Numbered from the stretch's first letter, positions 19,726-28,604 are shown. The stretch is DNA of 64,000 bases from G965277745 sp965277745 (GCA_965277745.1 OZ255837.1:248001-312000); one strand, 5' to 3'. Notes: generated from the letters alone by a model not told the origin. Translations and numbers: made by a program.

Positions 19726-20317
19726 TGATGGTTCCTCTTCAATTCTATTGTTCGCTTTGAGTTATTTCACTGTGCCACAGGTTGTACAAAATGCACCTTG
19801 GATACCTCAGCGTTTTTTTAATCTTTCTACTGGGTGACCCATGTATGAAGGCTTTGGCTAAGCCTTTCAGAAAGTCTTAGCTAAACCGTTTAGGTAACCC
19901 TTACCGATACCCTTTACGTATGGCTTAGCCAACCCCTTTTCAAACGGTTGCAAAAGGCTTGAACCGAGTTCGACTGAGCATTTTAATGATTCTCCTGACT
20001 TCGCTTTAAGCCTGTAAATTCAATACGAAGCAGAATTTTACTAACTGTTTTGAAACCCTTTGCGAAGGGTTCAACAAGCCTTATCTGACGGTTACTCGAC
20101 CCATGCGTTAACCAGTAGCAGTAACAGGATCAGTAACAGAAACAAGAGCAGTAGGCAGAAGCAGTATTGTCCAAGCCTTGCAGGCTTTGACGAGGGCGAG
20201 CGATCCCCCACATCAAGCTTTTCAACACAAAAAAGAAATCACCCACGACACAACGTCTTACTCGAACAACTACAGTTTACCTACAATTTTACTTGTAGAA
20301 ATCAGCATAGCATTAGA
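19726..20317. other. Intergenic region between the exonuclease and rumA, with short repeated palindromes
   Basis: No gene is visible in this divergent stretch of about 590 bases. It contains repeated GGCTTAGCC-like words (19848-19862 and near 19923), a CCCTTTGCGAAGGG hairpin near 20057 and a run of CAGTAACAG-like words (20110-20160). Promoters for the leftward exonuclease and rightward rumA must lie here. Confidence 0.4.
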
Positions 20318-20337
20318 TACTGTATAAACAAACAGTA
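20318..20337. promoter_or_regulatory. LexA (SOS) box controlling rumA/rumB
   Basis: TACTGTATAAACAAACAGTA matches the enterobacterial LexA consensus with both CTGT and ACAG half-sites at the correct 8-base spacing. It lies 26 bases before rumA ATG 20364, so LexA should repress the polymerase genes until DNA damage. Confidence 0.85.
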
Positions 20338-20363
20338 TTAATTATGATTTTTCGAGGTTCGTC

Positions 20364-20813
20364 ATGAGTGTCTCGCTGATAGGCCGTAGCGGCGCACTTG
20401 CCTTCATCAAAGCCAAGCGCCTTCGTATTCCATTGTTCATGGAACGTGTTTCTGCTGGTTTTCCCTCACCAGCGCAGGATTATGTTGAGCAAACGCTCGA
20501 CCTTAACGAGCTTTGCATCAAGCGACCGGCTGCAACGTTTTTTGTGCGTGTTGAAGGTGATTCAATGATTGATGCCGGGATTCACCCAGATGATATTTTG
20601 GTAGTTGATCGCTCTGTTCAAGCAGAACACGGTGACATTGTCATCGCTGGCATCCATGGTGAACTCACGGTAAAGGAGCTTCAACTAAGGCCGTGCGTCA
20701 AGCTGATCCCAAGAAACCGGGCGTATGAACCCATCCATATTCCTGAAGGAACAGAGTTGGAGATATTTGGCGTGGTCACCAATGTGGTGCGAAACATGCG
20801 CCGCAAGTCGTGA
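20364..20813 (+). CDS. rumA: RumA, UmuD-like SOS mutagenesis protein
   Basis: The protein has 149 residues. The self-cleavage site AG is at 31-32 (VSAGFPSPAQDY), with catalytic Ser67 (GDSMID) and Lys104 (LTVKEL). Spacings of 36 and 37 residues equal those of E. coli UmuD (24/60/97), so RecA-stimulated cleavage should work. The GAGG box and LexA box just upstream fix the start. Cleaved RumA' partners the Y-family polymerase encoded seven bases downstream. This pair is a standard SXT/R391 cargo. Confidence 0.93.
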   Translation: MSVSLIGRSGALAFIKAKRLRIPLFMERVSAGFPSPAQDYVEQTLDLNELCIKRPAATFFVRVEGDSMIDAGIHPDDILVVDRSVQAEHGDIVIAGIHGELTVKELQLRPCVKLIPRNRAYEPIHIPEGTELEIFGVVTNVVRNMRRKS

Positions 20814-20820
20814 CTGTCCC

Positions 20821-22089
20821 ATGCCTGTATTTGCCTTGGTGGACTGCAACAACTTTTACGCCAGTTGTGAGAAGCTCTTTCGTCCTGATTTAAAAGATAC
20901 GCCGGTTGTGGTGCTGTCCAACAATGACGGCTGTGTGGTTGCACGCTCGCGTGAAGCCAAGTTACTCGGTATTAAAATGGGCGTACCCGTCTTTCAGATC
21001 AAAGCTGAAATGCAGCGCCATGGCATTTTGGCTTTTTCATCCAACTATGCGCTGTATGCGGATTTGAGCAGTCGAGTGATGCGCACTTTGGAAGAGATGG
21101 CACCACGAGTAGAGGTTTACTCCATTGACGAAGCGTTTTTGGATTTAACCGGTATTGAGTCTGCCATATCTCTTGTCGAGTTCGGACAACAAGTGCGAGA
21201 GCGCATAGGCCACTGGATTGGGATCACCGTTTGTATAGGCATTGCACCGACTAAAACACTCGCCAAACTGGCTAACCATGCAGCCAAAAAGTATCCAGCC
21301 ACTCAAGGGGTTGTAGATCTAACTAATCCAGATCGGCAACGTCGATTGCTCGCATTAGTCCCGGTTGATGATGTTTGGGGCGTTGGCAGACGGCTTTCAA
21401 CGCGATTAAATGCTCTGGGTATCACCACAGCCCTAGACCTCGCCAATGCATCTCCTAGAGCCATCAGAGACCAGTTCTCGGTGGTTTTAGAGAGAACTGT
21501 CAGAGAGCTCAATGGTGAGTCGTGCATTGAACTTGAAGAGATCCCACCAACTAAGAAACAAATTGTCTGTAGCCGTTCATTTGGCGTAAAAGTAACGCAA
21601 TTTGAATTGTTACGTGAAGCCGTATGCGAATACGCAACCCGCGCCACTGAGAAGCTACGCAAAGAACAGCAGCAAGCCAAAGTGCTGACCGTGTTCATAC
21701 GTACCAGCCCCTTTAAGGACAACGAGCCGCAGTACAGCAACTCTGCATCGGGTGAATTGCTAATCCCCAGTTGCGACACGCGGGATTTTATCGAGCTGGC
21801 CAATCACTTACTCAAGCGAATTTGGAAGGATGGTTTTCGTTATGCCAAAGCGGGCGTCATGCTGTCTGACTTTTACGATCCAGGCATGTTTCAACCAGGA
21901 CTATTCGATGACGTATCGACCCGCTCAAATAGCCAACAGTTAATGTCTGTATTGGACACCATTAATTAAAGCGGTGCCGGAAAGGTTTTCTTTGCTGGAC
22001 AGGGTACAAAGAAAGATTGGTCGATGAAGCGAGAGCTTTTATCTCCCGCTTATACAACACGCTGGGACCAATTACCGCGAGTGAAGTAG
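20821..22089 (+). pseudogene. rumB: rumB, UmuC-like DNA polymerase V subunit, interrupted by an in-frame stop
   Basis: The start MPVFALVDCNNFYASCE at 20821 is seven bases after rumA. The polymerase motifs are intact, including VYSIDEAFLD (catalytic DE) and the clamp-like MFQPGLFDD near residue 362. At 21967-21969 a TAA interrupts the frame (SVLDTIN-stop). The frame then continues without shift through SGAGKVFFAGQGT and ends at a natural TAG at 22087-22089. Full length would be 422 residues and the truncated product is 382. Only the C-terminal DUF4113-like tail is lost, so residual activity is possible. The stop could also be a sequencing error. Confidence 0.85.
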
Positions 22090-22099
22090 CGCCGATAAT

Positions 22100-22543
22100 T
22101 CAGTAGGCATTCACTCTGCGACGCAGCATGTTGAGCTTATCAACCTGGCGTCGAATATCACTGAAAAATTCCTCTTTCTCCATGGCCAGCGCTAACTCCC
22201 ACTTTTTGGCCAAACCTTGGCAGTCCAAAAATGAGTATCTCAGCTTCGTCTTTGAAATACGCAGTCCCTTACTAAAGACTACGCGCTTGCCTCGTTGACC
22301 GTGAAAACTGTTGATGTACCACTCAATGCCAAAGCCATACTTAAAGTCTCTGATACGGACACCAAGCAGCCCCCAGTCTTTAAAGGGCTCATTCTCACGA
22401 ACCTTGTAATGGGTAACCCAAAAGTCATCAACTTCAGCTCGTGCCAGCGCTTTTAGCCTGTCCGTTTCTTGCTGAAGTAAATCTGATACCTCTGCTTTCC
22501 ATTGTTCATTGACGATTTCTACCAAACCAATTTCCCCATCCAA
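22100..22543 (-). CDS. mobI: MobI-like auxiliary mobilisation protein
   Basis: The 147 residues start at TTG 22543 behind a GGGG run. The protein is small, soluble and basic, with a WEL/KKWELALAMEKEE helical end and the segment FKYGFGIEWYINSFHGQRG. Position matches mobI of SXT/R391 ICEs: next to rumB and opposite the oriT-bearing intergenic region. MobI is known to be needed for transfer initiation at oriT. It converges with rumB, ten bases from that gene's original stop. The name rests mainly on position and size. Confidence 0.7.
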   Translation of the reverse strand: MDGEIGLVEIVNEQWKAEVSDLLQQETDRLKALARAEVDDFWVTHYKVRENEPFKDWGLLGVRIRDFKYGFGIEWYINSFHGQRGKRVVFSKGLRISKTKLRYSFLDCQGLAKKWELALAMEKEEFFSDIRRQVDKLNMLRRRVNAY

Positions 22544-23007
22544 TTAACCCCAAAAGCCAAAACCACTATCCGTTTGGCTTTTGGATCGAAACGCCAAACG
22601 TAAAACTGCCGTAACAATCACTATTTGGCGTCTCGATATAAATCAACTCGCGCAACCCCATACCTGACAAGGGATACAGGCCGATTTCACTTAAAAACGC
22701 CTAAAAAGACTTATCGCCATGAAGATACAAACCGTTTGGCGAGTTCAGGCCAGAATGCAAACGACGTTTGGCGTCTCGATTTTTTTGGCTCAGTCATTCG
22801 CCGCCAAACAGAGCCTATTCTCATACTTTTGCGAAAATGCAATAGGCAGATAGATGAAAGGATTTGTCACCTTTCTGCCCACCGCCAGTGCACCGAATCC
22901 TGATAATGACATTTGAGTGAACCGCCAGAGCACTTGGAAAAGCCCAAGCGTAAACAGCGCGGTTGATTGAAAACCGTTAGAGCACTTTGAGTGCACAGGA
23001 GATAAGT
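22544..23007. other. oriT and centromere-like region between mobI and srpM
   Basis: This 464-base gene-free stretch is dense in related repeats. A 12-bp perfect inverted repeat (CCAAAAGCCAAA) sits at 22550-22561 and 22573-22584. The motif TTTGGCGTCTCGAT occurs directly at 22624-22637 and 22767-22780, with a near-perfect inverted copy at 22585-22598. Further TTTGGC/GCCAAA words lie at about 22735, 22786 and 22803. A second repeat pair near 22919 and 22974 shares AACCG..AGAGCACTT. In SXT/R391 ICEs this interval holds oriT and the srpC partition site. The exact nick site cannot be seen. Confidence 0.72.
22550..22584. repeat. Perfect 12-bp inverted repeat, oriT-type hairpin
   Basis: CCAAAAGCCAAA and its complement flank an 11-base loop, just upstream of mobI. 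Such hairpins next to a nick site are typical of conjugative oriT, where they guide relaxase binding or termination. Confidence 0.65.
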
Positions 23008-23982
23008 ATGTTTGTACTAGGCGTAGATATCGGTTACTCAAACCTGAAGCTGGCAATTGGCCAATCAGGCAGTGAACCGAAAACCATTATTCTGCCTGCG
23101 GGTGCCGGTCCTGCGGATCGTATGCCGGAGCGTATCGGTGGAGGCGATGATGAAACCTGTTTGTATGTGTCTGTCGATAATGAGCGTTGGGCCGCTGGTG
23201 TGCCTGCTGGACGCCTTCAAGGCTGGGAACGAGAGCTTCACCCCGAATATCCCACCACAAAAACCTATAAGGCGCTTTTTCATGCTGCCTTGTTAATGGC
23301 TGAAACAGAATCCATCGATTTGGTTGTCACTGGATTACCGGTTTCCCAGTTTCATGAACCACAACGTAAGTCTGACCTTGTGCAGCGTTTAAAAGGTGTT
23401 CATCAAGTGACGCCTAAGCGCAGCATCACCGTTCATGACGTCAAAGTGCTGCCGCAGCCTGCCGGTGCCTATATGGATCTGGTTCAAACAGGTGGTGATT
23501 TGGGCTTGATTGAAGAAGGTCGTGTCGTCGTCATCGATCCCGGCTTCTTTTCTGTTGATTGGGTTGCCCTTGAGGCCGGAGAAATTCGCTACAGCTCATC
23601 AGGAACCAGTCTTCAGGCAATGTCCGTGCTATTGGAAACCATCGATAAGCTGATTTCAGAAGATCACGGTGCCAAAGTAGGTATGGATCGACTTGAAAAA
23701 GCCATGAGAACCGGCGACTTACAGGTCCTGCTATTTGGAGAAAAAGTCGATATTTCACCTTATCTGAATGCTGCCATGAAAAAGGTAGCGCCTGTTGCTC
23801 TTACAGCCATGCGCCAATCCATGCGTGACGAAAGCATTAATGCGGACTTGGTATTGATCGCCGGAGGTGGAGCCTTGGCTTATAAGGAAGCGGCCAAGGA
23901 GATTTTTTCACGAAGCAAGATAATCGTGCCGGAGCAGTCTGTTTTGGCGAACGTCCGAGGCTTCTGGTTTTATGGGGCCTGA
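23008..23982 (+). CDS. srpM: SrpM, ParM/StbA-like actin-type partition ATPase
   Basis: Start ATG 23008 follows AGGAG at 22999-23003 and gives 324 residues. Actin-fold ATP-binding motifs are visible: VLGVDIGYSNLKLAIG (phosphate 1, residues 3-18), VVVIDPGFFSVDWVALE (phosphate 2, about 171) and LIAGGGALAYKEA (adenosine, about 290). ParM proteins push plasmids apart by filament growth. In SXT/R391 ICEs SrpM stabilises the excised circle. The partner adaptor gene follows after two bases and the centromere-like repeats lie upstream. Confidence 0.83.
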   Translation: MFVLGVDIGYSNLKLAIGQSGSEPKTIILPAGAGPADRMPERIGGGDDETCLYVSVDNERWAAGVPAGRLQGWERELHPEYPTTKTYKALFHAALLMAETESIDLVVTGLPVSQFHEPQRKSDLVQRLKGVHQVTPKRSITVHDVKVLPQPAGAYMDLVQTGGDLGLIEEGRVVVIDPGFFSVDWVALEAGEIRYSSSGTSLQAMSVLLETIDKLISEDHGAKVGMDRLEKAMRTGDLQVLLFGEKVDISPYLNAAMKKVAPVALTAMRQSMRDESINADLVLIAGGGALAYKEAAKEIFSRSKIIVPEQSVLANVRGFWFYGA

Positions 23983-23984
23983 TT

Positions 23985-24248
23985 ATGAGAGTTGTCGTCA
24001 ACATTCCCCCAGGGAGCCACCCAGAACTGCTCAAAGAATTGGAAAAGACGCCGCCACGGGAACGTGCTGAGCGTCTGAGGATGCTGGCCACCTTTGGCTT
24101 AATTCACATGAGCCAACCCAATCTATCAACGACATCTGCACCGGTGGATGGCCATGCACCAGATGGTGAAGTGACTTCTATGAGTACAGCGCCAGAACCC
24201 AAAGCAGAATCACGTAAACAATCATTAAAATCGAAACTAGTCACCTGA
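23985..24248 (+). CDS. srpR: SrpR-like partition adaptor, 3' end rewritten by an insertion sequence
   Basis: The protein has 87 residues, soluble and Lys/Arg-rich at the end, with PPRERAERLRMLATFGLIHM. It starts two bases after srpM. The last codons read KLVT-stop inside the IS630-type element. Removing the element and one TA restores KLGLGL-stop just before int. The N-terminal 85 residues are native, so function may survive. A ParR-like adaptor is expected here, but sequence similarity is not visible to me. Confidence 0.65.
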   Translation: MRVVVNIPPGSHPELLKELEKTPPRERAERLRMLATFGLIHMSQPNLSTTSAPVDGHAPDGEVTSMSTAPEPKAESRKQSLKSKLVT

Positions 24249-25437
24249 ATCTAAAGTTCGCCGCATAATGTTTGATCAGCACGTTGGCAAAAGCGCCTGA
24301 CGGAGGCCAGGATTTAATCAGCAGATTTCGTCCATTTGAAAGGCTTTGGGTTCTCGTTGTGGCACTGAATGAATTTGGTGATATCGGCTTCCAGGGATTT
24401 GACAGAGGTATGCGCTCCCCGCTGTAACTGTTTGCGGGTGAGTTCGGCAAACCAACGCTCGACCTGATTGATCCATGATGCCGATGTGGGGGTGAAGTGG
24501 AGGTGGTAGCGCGGTCGGCGGGCGAGCCACGCTTTGACCTCCTTGGTTTTGTGGGTGGCGTAATTGTCCATGATGATATGGATATCCAGATCATCGGGCA
24601 TATTGGCGTCGATTTCCTTCAGAAAGGACAGAAACTCTTTGGCCCTGTGGCGCTTGTAGCATTTCCCGATCACAAAGCCGCTGGCCACGTCGAGAGCCGC
24701 GAACAGCGATGTCGTGCCATGACGCACATAATCGTGGGTCTGCCGTTCGGGGATGCCGGGGGCCATTGGCAGAATGGGTTGGGAGCGGTCCAATGCCTGG
24801 ATCTGGCTCTTCTCGTCAACGGACAACACCAAGGCCCGGTTGGGCGGCGAGAAATAGAGGCCGACGATATCGCGAACCTTCTCGACGAACAAAGGGTCAC
24901 TGGACAGTTTGAAGGTATCGCTGCGATGGGGTTGGAGGCCAAAGGCATTCCAAATGCGGCGGATCGTCGTGTGTGACAGGCCTGTTTCCTTCGCCATCGA
25001 ACGGATGGACCAATGGGTGGCGTCACGGGGCTTGCTGTGCAATGTCCGTTCAATGACCGCCGCGACCTGATCGTCTTCAACTGTGCGCGGGCGGCCGGGG
25101 CGTGCCTCATCGAGAAGGCCGTCCACACGATCCTTGACGAACCGCCGCCGCCACTTGCCCACCGTGTGCTCGTGAAATCCGAGCTCGGCTCCAACCTCCT
25201 TGCTCGAAAGCCCGTCGGCGCAACGCAGGACCATCCGGTATCGATCGGAAAAAGAACGGGGAGCCCGGTGTCGCCGAACCTGACGCTCAAGGTAGTCACG
25301 CTCCTCAGAACTCAAAACCAATGGCGGTGATGGCCGCCCCTTTCTGCCTGGCATAAAACACCCTCCGGGATAGTCAAACGTCCCAGAGTCTATGTCTCCT
25401 CAATCAATTTATGAAGCGATTTTCAGTTCCATATGAC
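24240..25437. mobile_element. IS630-family insertion sequence in the srpR-int junction
   Basis: The element is about 1,198 bp. Left end GTCACCTGAATCTAAAG and right end (complement) GTCATATGGAACTGAAA share the first four and several later bases as weak terminal inverted repeats. TA flanks both ends (24238-24239 and 25438-25439), the dinucleotide target duplication of IS630/Tc1 elements. Excising the element with one TA rebuilds a continuous srpR end and the srpR-int spacing, which confirms both boundaries. Confidence 0.85.
24314..25354 (-). CDS. IS630-family transposase
   Basis: The 346 residues comprise an N-terminal helix-turn-helix pair (GLSSKEVGAELGFHEHTVGK and GLSHTTIRRIWNAFGL) and a DDE domain: LSVDEKSQIQALDRS, IHIIMDNYATHKT, and SASWINQVERWFAEL with the last acidic residue. 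It is full length and intact, so the element may still move. GC is higher than in the ICE around it, which points to a different donor. Confidence 0.92.
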   Translation of the reverse strand: MPGRKGRPSPPLVLSSEERDYLERQVRRHRAPRSFSDRYRMVLRCADGLSSKEVGAELGFHEHTVGKWRRRFVKDRVDGLLDEARPGRPRTVEDDQVAAVIERTLHSKPRDATHWSIRSMAKETGLSHTTIRRIWNAFGLQPHRSDTFKLSSDPLFVEKVRDIVGLYFSPPNRALVLSVDEKSQIQALDRSQPILPMAPGIPERQTHDYVRHGTTSLFAALDVASGFVIGKCYKRHRAKEFLSFLKEIDANMPDDLDIHIIMDNYATHKTKEVKAWLARRPRYHLHFTPTSASWINQVERWFAELTRKQLQRGAHTSVKSLEADITKFIQCHNENPKPFKWTKSAD

Positions 25438-25455
25438 TAGGGCTGGGCTTATAAC

Positions 25456-26697
25456 ATGGCGTTATCAGTTAGCTGGCTCGATGCCAGGTTAAATAAAGAA
25501 GCAAAAGAAACCGTAGTAAAAGCTGACCGAGATGGACTAAGTGCTCGGGTATCGCCCAAGGGCAAAATTGTTTTTCAGTTTCGTTATCGGTTCGATGGCA
25601 AGCAACAGCGGGTAGACATAGGTACTTACCCACTTATGAAGCTTGCTGAAGCCAGGAATGAGCTGGATAGGTTAAGGGCGGTACTCGACCAGGGCAGAAA
25701 CCCCAAGCTCTACCTACAGCAGGAACGGGCCAAGTATTCTGCCAATCAAAGCTTCGAATCGATTTTTCGAGACTGGATAGACTCTGCCGGTAAGCAAGGG
25801 CTAAAGGAGAAAACGTGGCACTACCAAAAACGCAGCAGTGAAATATATTTGCTGCCCCGACTTGGCAAGTACCCATTAACTGACATCAATGAATTGTCCT
25901 TACGAAACTGTCTTCGTGAGGTTTCGGAGTCGTCCCCTTCAAACACAGAACGTCTGGTGTCTGTGCTGCACAAGTTTTATGACTGGCTGATTGATGAACA
26001 AATTTTGGAAATTAACGCTGCCGCTGGGATCACAGCAAAAAAGGTTGGCGGTAAGAAAGGCAAACGAACTCGGGTGCTAAATGACAACGAGATCAGGATA
26101 CTTTGGCGCTATTTGCACGAGTCAAAAATCACTGAGAAGAACCGCATCTACATAAAACTGCTTCTGCTATTGGGCGGTCGCAAGGGCGAACTCATTCAAG
26201 CTGAAAAGCATCACTTTGATTTGCAATCTGCAATGTGGACAGTGCCTATAGAGATCCGCAAACAAGGAGAGAAAATTGGAGCGCCGATCATGCGGCCATT
26301 GATAAGGCCTGCTATTGAGCTGATTGAACTGGCGATGCAGATGAGTAAATCAACCTACTTGTTTCCCGCGAACGGACAAGAAGCGCTTGCCACAAATGGC
26401 TTTGATACCACTATTCCTAACAATGTGAAAATCTGGGCTCGCAGGTCGCTTGGTATTGAGATGGAACATTGGTCTATGCATGATCTTCGCAGAACGATGC
26501 GAACACGAATGTCGGCCATCACGACGCAAGAAGTTGCCGAGTTGATGATTGGCCACAGCAAAAAAGGGTTGGATGCTATCTACAACCAATATCAGTACCT
26601 GGATGAAATGCGTCATGCTTACGACGTTTGGTATCAACAGCTAGAGACCATCATCGAGCCGACAGGCTTTCCATTCAACTGGCGTTTCGGACAGTAA
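25456..26697 (+). CDS. int: Int, SXT-type tyrosine integrase
   Basis: The 413 residues equal the known Int-SXT length. Catalytic residues are R242 (GGRKGEL), H342 and R345 (HDLRRTMRT), H367 (GHSKKG) and Tyr376 (YNQYQY). An N-terminal arm-binding part and SAM-like core (about 100-195) precede the catalytic domain. Int recombines attP with attB in prfC. Before IS630 entered, ATG 25456 lay one base after the srpR stop, so int was probably co-transcribed with srpM-srpR. The IS now separates them. Confidence 0.94.
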   Translation: MALSVSWLDARLNKEAKETVVKADRDGLSARVSPKGKIVFQFRYRFDGKQQRVDIGTYPLMKLAEARNELDRLRAVLDQGRNPKLYLQQERAKYSANQSFESIFRDWIDSAGKQGLKEKTWHYQKRSSEIYLLPRLGKYPLTDINELSLRNCLREVSESSPSNTERLVSVLHKFYDWLIDEQILEINAAAGITAKKVGGKKGKRTRVLNDNEIRILWRYLHESKITEKNRIYIKLLLLLGGRKGELIQAEKHHFDLQSAMWTVPIEIRKQGEKIGAPIMRPLIRPAIELIELAMQMSKSTYLFPANGQEALATNGFDTTIPNNVKIWARRSLGIEMEHWSMHDLRRTMRTRMSAITTQEVAELMIGHSKKGLDAIYNQYQYLDEMRHAYDVWYQQLETIIEPTGFPFNWRFGQ

Positions 26698-26964
26698 GAA
26701 TTTGTCGCTACCAGTAGATTGGTATTCCTAATTGTGACCATGTCAAAAACCTTCTCAATGTTGTTTTTTGACTGGTCGCTTTAAAACTAGGCTTAAGCCG
26801 CATAGCTATCACCAGGGTTTAATCTGATCATTTTTTAGCCTGAACTCTTGAGTTTCTCAGTTTGAAACCACATTTATTTTGTAGTGCTTTAGGAAGTGAA
26901 ACCCTGGTTCCATTGCTGTTCTTGAATGCACAACCAGTTAGATTCAATTTATTGAGGATTCCAG

Positions 26965-27177
26965 ATGGCGAAAGGTTCAAGTATCAACGGCAATGGCGGT
27001 AAAAATGGTGGAAATGATAGCTACACAATTACAGGGCGCGGCGAAGTAAGTCGAAAAACACTGGTTCGTGAAGTTAAGGAAGGTAAACATCCAGACACGC
27101 ACATTTACAAGCGCAATGGTGTGGAGTACGCCCGAAACAATCCAAATCACGACAAGCCTGACAACATCAACGAATAA
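26965..27177 (+). CDS. Small DUF3892-like protein
   Basis: The 70 residues have a Gly/Asn-rich start (MAKGSSINGNGGKNGGND) followed by YTITGRGEVSRKTLVREVKEGKHPD, a single DUF3892-type strand-helix unit. A GAGGA box lies before ATG 26965. The 267 bases back to int contain no gene. Its stop lies ten bases before the IS481-type element. Function is unknown. Similar small proteins occur in plasmid and phage accessory regions. Confidence 0.65.
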   Translation: MAKGSSINGNGGKNGGNDSYTITGRGEVSRKTLVREVKEGKHPDTHIYKRNGVEYARNNPNHDKPDNINE

Positions 27178-27188
27178 TACTGTTAAGA

Positions 27189-28361
27189 TGTAAAGAATGA
27201 GACTTAATCTGACATTTTTGATAAAATCGAGTCAAAAGGAGTCAGATTATGACGAATATTGAAATGAAGATAATCAAGCCCAAAGTTGGCCTTTTGGAGT
27301 TGGCAAAACAATTGGGTAGTGTGTCACAAGCATGCAAAACGATGGGCTACAGCCGAGATAGTTTTTATCGTTTTAAACGTTTATACGAAAATGGTGGTGA
27401 AGACGCGCTGCGAGAAATCAGCCGTAAGAAACCGGTGGTGAAGAATCGTGTTCCTGAGCATGTAGAACGTGCAGTAATTGATATAGCGATAGACAATCCT
27501 GCGCTAGGACAATTACGTGCCTCACAAGAGTTGTTAAAACGAGGCATTGTGGTGTCATCTGGTGGTGTTCGATCGATCTGGTTACGCCATGACCTTGAGA
27601 CCATGAAAAAGCGCCTGAAAGCGTTGGAGTCTCGTTCGGCTCAAGAAGGTATTTTACTGACCGAGGAACAGCTTGCAGCGCTTGAGAAAGCCAAATCGCA
27701 ACGCGAAGCCCATGGAGAAATTCAAACGCACCACCCTGGATACCTTGGGGCACAGGATACGTATTTTGTCGGTACCATGAAAGGTGTTGGGCGTATTTAT
27801 CAGCAGACTTTTATTGATACCTATAGCAAAGCGGCTCTCGCAAAGCTCTATATAGAGAAATCAGCGATCACAGCAGCTGATATGCTTAATGACCGGGTCA
27901 TCCCATTTTTTGATGAATGCGAACTCCCCTTGTGTCGTATTCTTACCGACCGGGGCACTGAGTATTGTGGTAAAGTTGAGAGTCATGCCTATGAGCTTTA
28001 TTTGGCTACTGAGAACGTTGATCACTCAAAGACCAAGGCCAATAGTCCTCAAACGAACGGTATATGTGAGCGTTTTCATAGAACCATGAAAAATGAGTTT
28101 TATGATATAGTCTTTCGTAAGAAGATTTATCGTTCGCTAGATGAACTGCAAGTTGACGTTGATCACTGGATCAGTAAATATAATGAACAGCGTCCACATA
28201 GTGGTAAGCACTGTTATGGTAAAACACCGATGCAGACATTTCGTGAGGCAAAGCATTTGGCGCTAGAAAAACAAATTCCTAGTGTCGAATTATCTGACAA
28301 TAACACTCAACGGACAGTTGTTGTTTGATAATGTCTGTCAGATTAAGTTTTGATTTCTACA
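27189..28361. mobile_element. IS481-family insertion sequence between the DUF3892 gene and xis
   Basis: The element is 1,173 bp. Its ends are TGTAAAGAATGAGACTTAAT at the left and, complemented, TGTAGAAATCAAAACTTAAT at the right, both continuing CTGACA, so about 26-bp imperfect terminal inverted repeats. A 7-bp target duplication GTTAAGA is at 27182-27188 and 28362-28368. The intact duplication suggests a fairly recent insertion. Confidence 0.88.
27249..28328 (+). CDS. IS481-family transposase
   Basis: The protein has 359 residues. The N-terminal helix-turn-helix (LLELAKQLGSVSQACKTMGY) precedes an rve/DDE domain: FVGTMKGVGRIYQQTFIDTYS, ILTDRGTEYCGK, and SPQTNGICERFHRTMKNEFY with the catalytic Glu. 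The AGGAG box precedes ATG 27249. The gene is intact and fills the element. Confidence 0.92.
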   Translation: MTNIEMKIIKPKVGLLELAKQLGSVSQACKTMGYSRDSFYRFKRLYENGGEDALREISRKKPVVKNRVPEHVERAVIDIAIDNPALGQLRASQELLKRGIVVSSGGVRSIWLRHDLETMKKRLKALESRSAQEGILLTEEQLAALEKAKSQREAHGEIQTHHPGYLGAQDTYFVGTMKGVGRIYQQTFIDTYSKAALAKLYIEKSAITAADMLNDRVIPFFDECELPLCRILTDRGTEYCGKVESHAYELYLATENVDHSKTKANSPQTNGICERFHRTMKNEFYDIVFRKKIYRSLDELQVDVDHWISKYNEQRPHSGKHCYGKTPMQTFREAKHLALEKQIPSVELSDNNTQRTVVV

Positions 28362-28409
28362 GTTAAGAGGTTAAGGGCTGTACTTTGCCCTTAACACTTT
28401 AAACCCTGC

Positions 28410-28604
28410 TCAACCTTCACTGTTCTCATACTCCTCCAAGTCTTCAATGTGCCAAAGCTTGTTTCGTGTATTTCGGTTGATACGAGGTTGAGGCAAGCTG
28501 CCATCTTTTATTCTTCGCCAGAGCGTCGTATAGCTAATGTGGTAACGAGCCATAACTTCGTAAGACGTGAGAAAAAGGGTTACTTGGTGCGCTACTGCTG
28601 TCAT
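28410..28604 (-). CDS. xis: Xis-like AlpA/MerR-type excisionase
   Basis: ATG 28604 is seven bases after AGGAG and gives 64 residues. Residues 16-50 (SYEVMARYHISYTTLWRRIK then DGSLPQPRINRN) form the winged helix-turn-helix of AlpA/Xis-type recombination directionality factors. It is transcribed towards int from near the element's end, as xis is in SXT/R391 ICEs. It would promote excision by bending DNA at att. The IS481 insertion lies between int and xis but does not touch either. Confidence 0.8.
   Translation of the reverse strand: MTAVAHQVTLFLTSYEVMARYHISYTTLWRRIKDGSLPQPRINRNTRNKLWHIEDLEEYENSEG

Noticed and set aside
20105..20165. Possible CRISPR or iteron array of CAGTAACAG-like words
   Set aside because: The words are irregular in length and spacing and have no unique spacers.
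24497..24976. Plus-strand open frame inside the IS630 element
   Set aside because: It is antisense to the intact transposase and shows no domain.
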